From assembly GCA_019614645.1 (NCBI GenBank), contig JABWDB010000017.1, positions 3,794,501 through 3,858,500 on the forward strand: a stretch of DNA of 64,000 nt, in the 5' to 3' direction. Origin of the DNA: Stratiolaelaps scimitus. Taxonomy: Eukaryota; Arthropoda; Arachnida; Mesostigmata; Laelapidae. Below the pieces are notes generated by a model. The model was given only the letters and a program-made list of their open reading frames with translations. It did no database searches and was not told where the DNA came from. The position numbers and the translations under genes were made by a program. Positions 35,411-44,952 of the stretch are shown here, piece by piece; positions within the stretch are counted from its first letter, which is position 1; each line of letters begins with the position of its first letter.

Positions 35411-35416
35411 ATTTCA

Positions 35417-35459
35417 ACGACAAGACTGGTGAGGTGTACACTTCCACCAGTCTTGTCGT
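35417..35459. repeat. Perfect 15-bp hairpin, 13-base loop
   Basis: ACGACAAGACTGGTG (35417-35431) and its exact complement (35445-35459). It sits exactly at the junction between the gag-like fragment and copy B of the dispersed repeat. Confidence 0.9.
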
Positions 35460-36116
35460 GGACTTCATGGACTTTAAATCTTGGCTATGCGTCAGCTAGG
35501 AAAATGTATTTATCAGACATATCTATTATAGTTTGATTAAGGAGTATCTATGTTCATATCAATAACTAATGAGCGACAACTCCTTTGACAATGTAATTGC
35601 AGCGGAAATTTAATGATGCTAGCCGAGCAATAGATTATAGGCTACCTCCTACGTATGCGCATCGTGCAGGAAAGACAAGCATTGACCTTATGTGCGCTAT
35701 CGGTTTCAGACCGATATAAGGCTTCAGTACAACACGACCTTTCCTAGGACACAACGTAATTTTAGCCAAATGGTGGCCGTTGCCGTATCCAGTCGATGTT
35801 TGACCAGTAAAAGAATAACAATTATCTAACGCGTGATTAGTAAGTGCCAGTACATAGAAAAAGACTGAGCTCTTTCAAGGGTGTGTTTGTCTATTGCAAA
35901 CTTGTACGAATTTGTTACCTAACATCGACGGTTCCAGCTCATAGATTGACCTAGTAGATCTGATTGAAGTCAACTAAACTTTTCTTGATGTGTCGACGCT
36001 TCAAATCAGTTGATGGATTTCGTCCGTCTATTTTGCCCGCAGCAGCAGCAGCAGCCGTAGTGTTACCAGTAGTCGCAGTGGTACACGACGAACGGAGCGA
36101 ATGCGACGCAGCTGTA
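35459..36116 (+). repeat. Dispersed repeat, copy B (inverted to copy A at 24298-24723)
   Basis: Two matching blocks, 35459-35771 and 35972-36116, are separated by about 200 bases absent from copy A. The junctions lack GT-AG, so this is an insertion here or a deletion in A, not an intron. The plus-strand frame reads LPPTYAHRAGKTSIDLMCAIG, nearly the same as copy A. The second block reads TKLFLMCRRFKSVDGFRPS against TKLFLMWRRSKSIDAFRPS in A. Confidence 0.75.
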
Positions 36117-37618
36117 CGTTGTATTGGTTCCATATCGTCTGCGGCGACAGCTGCTCGGTATCAATTTCTGCTTCACACGAGTCTCTTCTCCAATAAAGAG
36201 CCCTGACTACACCCGATGGCTCGGCCGGCCAGACTCAACGAGACGCATGTCTGACGGTTGAACTTTCCAGTTCGCGAGCGCCGAGAGACTGCGACGAGGA
36301 GATCAGGACGAGGGAGGTGGGCGAGAGAGACAGAGAGAAAGAATAACGTAACCGAGTTTTTCCCTCGAGTTCCGTTTTCTGGACAAGTGAAAGGAACTAC
36401 GCAGTGCGTCGAATTTAGAGGTGATGAAGACTGACTGTATCGCAATGAAGCCGAATTTCGTTTACCTCTGTAGTTCACAGAGATTTTCACAAGCTCGTCG
36501 CTCTGTGTCGAGAGAGCACGCGGGATGGAGAGGGCGAGGTGTCTTCAACCTTCGATCACAGTTATCAGCTTTCGATAACAGTGTTAAAAAGAGATCGCAT
36601 TGAGGAAATACGATAAATCACTGTCAACGAAGTGGGGGGGAAAAGACCAGTCATGTTTGAACTATCATCTACTTGCTATAGTCGATTTTGCCAGTGCCTC
36701 ACGATCACGACCTGTGATCTTCAGCTGGTCATGGGGGTCAGGCTATACTGGTGACATGCCACGTTGGACATCATGCATAATATAATGATTCACAATAATG
36801 ATCAATTAAAAAGTGGCGACGTGGCCTACGTGGCAAAAAGAAGGGAATATTTTTTCTTTCCATAATGTAAGGCCATATGGGACTAACTCACTGCCTTGGC
36901 TACCCAAACTATTTTCCTCCCTATGATCCATATATTGGAGCCGAAGTAGGGGGCTCACTCGTACAGGTGTTGGTAGCAAGAGCCACTAAACTACTAGCCT
37001 CAGTTATCCCTTAAAGGTCCGGCACTCCCGACGTGAACGGAAGGTAACCCACATATAATAGTATAGCTCGATCCTTGGCTCGGGGTCGTTAGCTTTCGAC
37101 AAACCTGTTAGCTGTCGTGTATGCCACACGGCATACAGATGCTATTGGAGGAACTTAGGTGCCCCGTACAACATGCACACGTAGCCAACAGCCTGTTGTA
37201 TGCTAATTGATGGAGATAATTCGAAAACAATTCTAGTCGCATCACGGCAAGGAAAAGGTGAGCGCTTGGCTGGGGTTAGCGTTCCAGCTAAACATCATTT
37301 ATCTCATACGTGCGAGCACGTGATGGATGGTGGCTAACGTATCCTATAATTACAGTTGTATTATATTGCACTATGACGCTGATATTGCCCTTTTTATAGC
37401 GGTTCTTGGCCCTTTGACTCGACGTGTAAAACGTTTCGAAACCTGTGATTATCACGCGAAACGCGACCGCATATCTAACGTATCCTAAACCAATGACATC
37501 GATTTTCTCTTATCCTTTTTGGAGACCCAGCTAAAAATGTTTTTGCCAGCACTGAGATGCATTCGTGTGAAAATAAAACACTTTGCCCACGTTGCCCCGT
37601 TGATTACTTTTATCCTAC
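36117..37618. other. Intergenic DNA, no gene recognised
   Basis: Short frames only. A purine-rich patch (GAGAGAGACAGAGAGAAAG) lies near 36323-36342. Nothing can be supported as a gene or an RNA. Confidence 0.5.
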
Positions 37619-37658
37619 ATTTTCTTATTTATATATATATATATATAAATAAGAAAAT
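37619..37658. repeat. 40-bp perfect palindrome with (AT)n core
   Basis: ATTTTCTTATTT, a central TA/AT run, then AAATAAGAAAAT. It is self-complementary over the full 40 bases and is followed by another (AT)n run to about 37670. It could extrude as a cruciform. Confidence 0.9.
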
Positions 37659-37670
37659 ATATATATATAT

Positions 37671-38450
37671 GTACACATCAGACTAGGCTCTCTGTATGAC
37701 CTCCGTTACGCTGACTATCATCAGCCAACATCGTTTCACAACTCACACATTTCACATCGTTCTTCCACTGAAACATGATAATGTATAATACAATGATAAT
37801 ACTCTGGCAGTTTACTCTGGTAGTTCTCCTCTTCATTCCAGCCTTCACTGCATCGTTCCGTCAAACGAGCGGCATTCGGCCATCAGAATTATGGGATCTG
37901 TTAAGTCATGAGACGGCCAGTCAGGTCGGGGTATATATCCGCATGGATATCCCAACTTGACTGGCGTTTGTTAAATTTAGCGGAAGTACAGCCAGTATCT
38001 TCGTCGTGATCGCGTTTACCAGCACGTCCTTGCTCTCTCTCACTCTCTCTCACTCTCACGTTGAGAGCTATTAGCCGAAAAAGAAAATAGAGCCGTTGGT
38101 GGCTTGCCCGCTCAAACCCGCTTCGTTCCGTCAGCCGATCATCTCTAATGGACATCGTGGATCACAGGGGTAGCGCATCATCCGTTCGAGCGCCTTCGAT
38201 CGATTCGAAGGGTCGTTTGGGCCTGATGCATTTTTTTTGATACTCCCTGAGCGTCGTCAGCTACATGGAGAGCGGAGTTTTTCACTCTCCAGCATGAACT
38301 CGTACACGCTGGATCGTAATGGTGACCATCACTATTATGGACTGCAGGGACGGGCCTGCAGCTCAGCGAGGTTGTGCTCATGATGTCAGAAAAGAAGTTT
38401 CATTTAACTTCGTTTCCTTTCACGGCACTTCATTCGGTGTCTGTTCAGGG
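37671..38450. other. Intergenic DNA with a CT microsatellite
   Basis: CTCTCTCTCA-type repeats lie at 38032-38058. An imperfect inverted repeat (GGCCAGTCAGGTCGGGGTAT against GGATATCCCAACTTGACTGG) lies at about 37915-37967. No gene is recognised. Confidence 0.5.
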
Positions 38451-38472
38451 TATATATATATATATATATATA
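38451..38472. repeat. (AT)n microsatellite
   Basis: About 11 TA units, followed by a short CACATATATATG tail. Confidence 0.95.
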
Positions 38473-38580
38473 CACATATATATGATAATGCTCGTAATTT
38501 AACTTTACGTAAGAACGAACTCAGTCTGTGGACATATGTAAATGAGTTTATCTAAAGTATAGAAAATACGCACTCAAATA

Positions 38581-38820
38581 TGTCCCACAATGTAGTCTTT
38601 TGGCCCCTTGTTTTTCTAATCATTCTTAACGATATTGCTCATATTTGCATTTCTACTAATCTCCTTTTGTAAACCGAAGATGCGTCCGACTTCATTGGTG
38701 GGCCGAATCTTACTGATCTAATTTCCACAGCCAACCATGGTATAGCTGAGCTTGAAAAATAGCTCACTGCCAATTGTCTATAAATAAACGCGGCAAAATA
38801 TGCCTCATCCATTGCGGCAA
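38581..38820 (+). pseudogene. Non-LTR retrotransposon reverse-transcriptase fragment
   Basis: Frames read FGPLFF, then after a frameshift LIILNDIAHICIS, and then EDASDFIGGPNLTDLI followed by ANHGIAELEK, stop, LTANCL, stop, INAAKYA. This matches the order GPLLF-x-IYINDI, (Y/F)ADD and E-x-L-x-x-W-x-x-x-N-x-L-x-x-N-x-x-K of LINE reverse transcriptases. Stops and a frameshift make it a fossil. The catalytic YADD is changed to a form like TEDA. Confidence 0.6.
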
Positions 38821-38850
38821 GCCTAGGATTGAATCGGTCACGAGCATGTA

Positions 38851-39700
38851 TTAGGTTGACCTAAAATTAATGAGACACGTATACATTTCAATATCGGCGA
38901 AACTAGGTAAGTTAAAACAAAGATTTTTTAGTACGAGCTAGAGGTATGCACGTCTTTTATTTATACACTGGTCCCAGAGATCTGACAGCCTTCTAATGGC
39001 TAGGTATGCGCCATTTCTATTACCAGTTATAAATTCGTTATTTAAGGCCTCTCGGAGTAAACCGATGTTTGTATACCTTTTGCTACCTATAGCCCTCTTT
39101 AATCGGTGGAAGCAACCATAGTCACACGGGCTTAAATCGAGACAATAGGGGGGTGATGCCATCGCTCAATCTTATTGGCCATAAGCCAGGACGTAATTTC
39201 ATTGCTACGATGGGCCATAGCATTGTAATCGAGCAACCACACTTAGTGCTTCCCATCGCCATGCCAATTATTAATGAGCCCCTTCAAGGAGTCGAGATAT
39301 CGAGCCGAGTCCATTTTTCATTTTGGGCCAAAAATCCCGTAGTAGCAAAATCCGTTGAAATCTATGTTAAGTGCTACCATTATTTAGGCTCAAATCTATT
39401 TGGTACTGCTACCGCCATTGCCTGTTCACCTGGTCGTAGCTACTGTTTCACTAGATCTTTTTCCGGTCCTCTATACAGGTTGACCCATGTCTCGTCCACT
39501 GCAACGGTATGCTCTAAGGGACTCTTTTGCTGCCTATATATCATCAAATTGTCTCGCGAACACTCCTGACGCGTTTTCAGTTGGCCAGGACCGAGTTCAT
39601 GAGGGACCCATTTTGCACTTTCTTTCTGCATCCTCAGGTTATTTTTAATAATTCGACGACATGTTTCTGACCGCCTGCTCACTAATTATTGTGTCTCACT
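38851..39700 (-). mobile_element. Mariner-family element, 5'-truncated and decayed
   Basis: One terminal repeat (TTAGGTTGACCTAAAATTAA, from 38851) is preceded by TA. The opposite end near 39700 retains only an inner piece (TGTGTCTCA). The minus-strand transposase is read in pieces: KESAKWVPHEL and VAVDETW (first catalytic Asp) at 39682-39440, then LLDYNAMAHRS (second Asp region, normally HDNARPH), and LDLSPCDYGCFHRLKRAIG (third Asp) at 39162-38938. The N-terminal DNA-binding half is missing. It differs from the 16715-17756 copy in its ends and belongs to another mariner lineage. Confidence 0.75.
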
Positions 39701-41559
39701 ACCCGCCAAATTTGAATACAAACCGGCCACGAATCAGAATTCGGCGCAAGACGATAGGAGTCTCATTATATTTTACCATTACTGAGCCCCTATCTCTGGA
39801 GTCCCTTCGGTGCGTGCTTGGTTGAATACCGGGATTAGCACTTGTCAGGTCACGCGCACTTGAGGCTACCCCGTCGTATTCTCTTGAGATACTCCGAAGA
39901 CAGCCGCAGTATCTCAAGAGTCAGACAATTCCTCAGAACAAAAGAGTGTCATCCCCTATATCATTCATTTTTCGTTCACGTACGGTTGCGGCTTTCGACA
40001 TTTTGGTCATAATTACCGAAATTGCAAAAATAAGAATTGCGGCGTCTGGTCCGCTTCCCACCGTCCCACTGGGCCGTCTGGTCCCATTTTCAAAGCTCTT
40101 AACATTCTTCTTCACCCTACCCGCTCCATATCGAGTATTTGCTTTGAGCGCATATTTTCAAAACTTTTCTTGATCTGTTTTCTAATACTTGTGATCTTCG
40201 ACTTTACAAGAACAAAACTCGTGGTCGTTGTTCCAATCTGCTACTGCTCGGATCCTATTCTAAGAATGTCGGCCGTCGATACTTTCGCGCTCAGGGCTTT
40301 TTCATCGGGAACTCTCTTCCAACCGAAATTAGTGCCTCACAGTGTCCCTCAAGAGTCTTTAGTCTGTACTTACAAATGACCTTTAAAACAATTGTAAATA
40401 TGCTCAATAATTGTATATATCACTAATTGGTCAATTATCGTGTCACCGATGCGCTCCGGTGTATAGGACAATGGGGTCTGTGTGGTACGTTTCAAGTCTG
40501 CTCGAATTGTTTTGTGATAGAGGGTGCGGGGGTGCGGCGACATCGTTACACCCATCGATGAACACGCACTTTAGCACACAGCTAGCATGTCTGCAGCCGA
40601 AGGCCAGACCGTTTCATCACCAGCCGAGCTGATTTATCGAACAGCCGATTCCATGCACGTTTCGTTCTCAGACAGAGAGATATTTCTATCCCTTAGATAT
40701 GGGGATCAACAGTAGGCCCGGGACGTTTAGCCGATGTCACATCCATTCCAACCTGACAAGAGGAAAGATATAGTTGAGCCGGGCAACACCGAAGCCGCAA
40801 ACGGAAGACGTATTTCAACTGGAATATTAGCCGATGAAAGACCATTGGCATCTGTCAATAAGGGACAGGCTAACGAAATGACACTCTGCTGCTATATCGG
40901 TGATATAACTAGGTAACCTATTTAACGGTAATCTCGTTTCGACGAGTTGTTTAACACATGGAAACAGGCACGAAATGTCCCAATACCCCTGTGTAGCGTG
41001 GAAGCTATTAGTGGATATACGCTATAACAGATTTACGAGACGATGCCGTAAGCTCCGGAAATTTTCGGCTACTCAATAAGACTTACCGTGCTCTGGGAAA
41101 CCTATCAGCTGTAGTCTAAGAGGACGGCCGGCGGACATATAAGAAAAAGTTTTGGGTTTTTTTTGGGGCCCTCGATACGACAGCCGATATATCATATGTA
41201 GCTGCGAGGGATCACTGGTAATCGGGAAGGCATCTACGGCCCCTTGATATGGTGGGATTGACTATACCCTCGCCAACAAATGAGGTAGTGGCAACTCATA
41301 TGATGCTCTAGTTATTGAAAACACCAGAGGAATGCTTGATGAATAGCTGTCTTCCGTCATTAATTAATACAACATAGTATGCAATGCATGGTGAATAGAC
41401 GACAACTTCTGATTAGGTCAAGGCTTCCCTTCGCTTCCCGCGAAGTTTCATCTCATGCCACGTCATTAGATGTTCGATCGGATCATCGCTGTCAACTAAT
41501 AGTAGTGCTACAAAAAAAACGACTAGCTCATCTCATGGGGGGGCGGCCTTCACGATAAA
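39701..41559. other. Intergenic DNA with one weak exon candidate
   Basis: No recognised family. The interval 40731-40912 (plus) has an AG before it, an open frame with a protein-like composition and a GTAACC donor-like end, but no partner exon was found. The poly-T run near 41155-41164 and other features look incidental. Confidence 0.4.
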
Positions 41560-41629
41560 GCTCATTTGGTTGTGTATAGTTAACTACAACTTGGTACAAC
41601 CAATGTATACGATACATTAGTTGTTGAGG

Positions 41630-41740
41630 CCGAACGCTGATATAGCAGTAATTATTACACTGCTATACGGTACTGGTCTTACTCCCAAAAAAGTAAAAGT
41701 CTCTACGTCGGTTGTACAATACCTAGGCGTACATCTCGTT
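41630..41740 (+). pseudogene. Possible reverse-transcriptase tail fragment
   Basis: The plus frame reads LTPKKVKVSTSVVQYLGVHL, which resembles the (V/A)-x-YLG-V-x-L motif at the thumb end of LINE reverse transcriptases. The match is short and the flanks are not convincing. Confidence 0.3.
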
Positions 41741-42826
41741 TGTGTTTTAACTTCTTTGTCCTCTGTTAATCCCTCCCCCATTAATATCTAATTTTTACGG
41801 ATGAGGAACGAGAGGTAAGCTGCGAGGATCTTTCAAGTTGAAAAACGTCTACGTGTTTGAGTAAGGCTGGGTCTAGTCGCTTGCAGAGCAATTGGGTATA
41901 AATTCGATAAGGAACAAGCAAAGAGCCCAAACAGAATACTACCTAGCGATTCCCGGTTGACATCAGTCGATGGTCCGCTTAGACGGACATCGTGTCCTAA
42001 CTAGTCGTTCGGTTAAGTGTAATTTGCTTTTGACCCATGGGCAGGTACACAAGGACAGACAGTCCCCTAGATTTCCGGCAGGATCCGACGAACGTTTCTT
42101 TTAGTAAGACCAGCTATGAATTGAGGAATGATGTGCAATGAGTGTTGTGAAATAAGTTGGCGTGAAATTGGGTGTTGGAAGGAGTTAGCCTTTTACAACC
42201 ATAAACGGATGTATATCCAACTAAAGGGAGCCAGTTACAAGTGTCGTAACTTCCTGCGGTATTACAACATACTGAGGTGAACTGTCGTCCGTTCTGCATG
42301 AGTGTATTCCGAAGGTGCATTATTCAGACAATAGGAGGTTCGACTTGATAGCTGTCCCTCACGGGATTTGTAATTTGCAGAAAAACCAAATCGGAAACAG
42401 CGATAAAGGTGTCGTTGATTGCGCGCCAATTCACCAGCAGCAGGCAACAGATATTCCATTGAAGCAGAACTCCGGTGTTTGTTATATGTAAGTCGACAAG
42501 GGTTATGTTTCCAATGATCCGGTACACGTTGATATTCGTTGAAACTTTCGATAACAGATTCGTTTTAGCAATTGATCTGATAGGGTTTTCATTCGCCATG
42601 CAATTCTTACCAATATATGGTTACTATAAAGCACCAATATTCACATGAAATGCACATGCCTAAATATATTACGATTTTACACTTTACCTTATGGACATCA
42701 CAATTTGGCAAACCCGTATAGCGAGCCATGCGCTGATTAAGTAATGCGTCATCATTATTGATTTTAGTTCTAATGTAGAGCAGCTCTAGACTAAGGCAAA
42801 ATACATCATTCGTTGACGTGTGGCCA

Positions 42827-42828
<2 letters not shown>
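41741..42828. other. Intergenic DNA, no gene recognised
   Basis: Only short overlapping minus-strand frames (42114-42599), without a recognisable domain. Confidence 0.5.
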
Positions 42829-42863
<35 letters not shown>

Positions 42864-42869
42864 TATATA
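42829..42869. repeat. (AT)n microsatellite, longest in the window
   Basis: About 40 bases of AT units with one ACAT interruption, continuing into CATAGCG. Confidence 0.95.
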
Positions 42870-43072
42870 CATAGCGTTTGTGAAACGACTACCTTCACGG
42901 CAGAGACAGCAACTTTCTACTGTGCACACTAGTAGACTGGTATGGCCAGTGTGGGCAGTGGCGAGGAATTCTGCTCGTTCACTTCACAGATAACGGTTCC
43001 CGATATTCTTCTTTACCGGCTGAAATGTCTTCTACAAAAGCAATGCTGAGCAGGCAACTCAGGCTGGACCCA

Positions 43073-43350
43073 CTAAGGTCCTGAACTATCACTCGCTCCG
43101 TATCCCATGGGCTTGCCAGGGGGCTGGAACGTCTTCAAGGCAAACTGCGCCAGCATACCGCAATATATATTATATGTATATACCATACTATCGATATACC
43201 ACACTATTGCTATCCTATTGGTGTCCAGGAAGGCCAGTACGCTATCGTATTGGAGATGATCCAGCAAGCCTTATCTAGGCAAATGATCGACGGTGGACGA
43301 TGCACAGGACGACTGATCAGGGCTAAAGCCCAGCTCAGACATTGTATGCA
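43073..43350 (-). pseudogene. Non-LTR reverse-transcriptase fragment (fingers region)
   Basis: One minus-strand frame reads SELGFSPDQSSCASSTVDHL, PR, stop, GLLDHLQYDSVLAFLDTNR, IAIVWYIDSMVY. This matches the LINE block GF-x-x-x-R-S-T-x-D-x-L … (V)FLD-x-x-x-A-(Y/F)-D-x-V-W. The key Asp after A is changed and there is one internal stop, so it is a fossil. Confidence 0.5.
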
Positions 43351-44494
43351 CAGCTGGGCTCAGGAGCGATCCAACGGGCGCACCTAGCGTTCCTATACCA
43401 CTGCGTAGTTGCATGATATTCCGATATCATCTTGTATACTTGCTATAATCAGAGGGGGAGATAATTGAAGGCCATGTAATGATGCCAGTAAACGAGGAAC
43501 ACTGCCGAGTATGCTTTTATACATGGTGGATGCATAAGTGCATGGGCACGGGGGCGGCGGCGGTGGGAAGTGTGTTTTAGGTCCGAAGTTCCATTGGGGG
43601 ATGTGCACGTTTCGAGTTCTTTCCGATGAATACGACATAGGATTTTTAGAAGGGAGGAGAGCTATGCAAATTTCTATGTGGCTGGATGACAGCTATGGCC
43701 ATGTGACCCCTGTGGTCCCTGTCTCTCTTTGAGTGGAGTTTTCCCTGAGCTGTTTTTCAGCCGGACCAGACAGCGGTCGAATAAAAAGACGATGAAGCCA
43801 TGTGGACTTCATCGCAGGGTCAATGAATGATTCAATTGGAATGGGTGGGCTCGTCAGTTCGCGCCGGTCCATTAACTGTGTTCGGTCGAAGCAGTAGTAA
43901 ACCTGTAGCGTTCGCTCACAGTGAGATGTTCTTCGGGGATCCTGTATTATATTATATGATATTGACCGGTTACTCCTGGTTGAAAACAACCATGTGAGGG
44001 GACATGGATTCGTAAATAATCGGGGTAACCAATATCGTGGGCTTTTATAATAATATGTATATATTGACCAATTATTGGCATTGTGGAAAACATGAGCTAT
44101 TTTATTATTATTAAAATACTCAGGGCTTCTTCTTATACGAACCGATAAACCCCTTGTGCAATAATAGGCTCCCGACTAGCCTCCAGTAATTTAATTTCTT
44201 TCACGTGCCTGGTGAACATCAAACCTGCAGACTTTAATTTGTCGTTAGTAAAATATATGTATAATAGTTATCTGTATTTGAGTCATTTAGTTAATGTACA
44301 TGTATATGTTGTACGGTATTATATTGAAACATATAGGCTTCTAAAAGCGTATATCATAGTTCCACCCGCACCTGCTGTGTTGCGAAACACTATAACTTTA
44401 AGGTTGCTCTACTATGAAACGCCTGGGGTACTACAATGGACGCCGACCTTATTTAAGGCAATGTTCCCCAAGCGTCTGTTGTTTAGATGGGTTT
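43351..44494. other. Intergenic DNA, no gene recognised
   Basis: Short frames only. A GGC-rich patch (GGGGGCGGCGGCGG) lies at about 43550-43563. Confidence 0.5.
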
Positions 44495-44515
44495 TATATA
44501 TATATATATATATAT
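44495..44515. repeat. (AT)n microsatellite
   Basis: About ten TA units. Confidence 0.95.
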
Positions 44516-44916
44516 TTACAAGTAGGGCCATGGTGTCCCGTGGAAAGGAGGAATAGCCTCTTCCTGAAATAACTTGCCTGTTAGGTTCGTCCAGGTATGG
44601 CTAATATTTCCAGCAGACAATGACATGGTGATTCAAGGTTCAAGGTAGGCATTGATGTTTACAAAAAGATTTACATGCCTTGGTTTGAGCATCCATACGT
44701 AGTTCCCCTGCAGTACTGTAAGTGATTCCGATTACGATAATTCGAAGTATCAACTCCGAGTGGTTCTCGGGCCTTATGGTTGGAAGATGCCGTTGAATGG
44801 TGGTTACCAGAAATAGCCCTCAGACAATAAATTGTATTGTATTATACATCTAAAATATGGCCATTGAATATTTTCACAGACTCAATACACACTGGAACAT
44901 TGTACTGCATAATGCG

Positions 44917-44952
44917 CAGAACTCAATCCACTGCATAGTGGATTGAGTTCTG
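44917..44952. repeat. Perfect 16-bp hairpin, 4-base loop
   Basis: CAGAACTCAATCCACT (44917-44932), the loop GCAT, then the exact complement (44937-44952). Similar in size to the hairpin at 12489-12526 but unrelated in sequence. Confidence 0.9.

Noticed and set aside
39153..39569. Plus-strand frame of 138 codons
   Set aside because: It is the antisense shadow of the decayed mariner transposase at 38851-39700.
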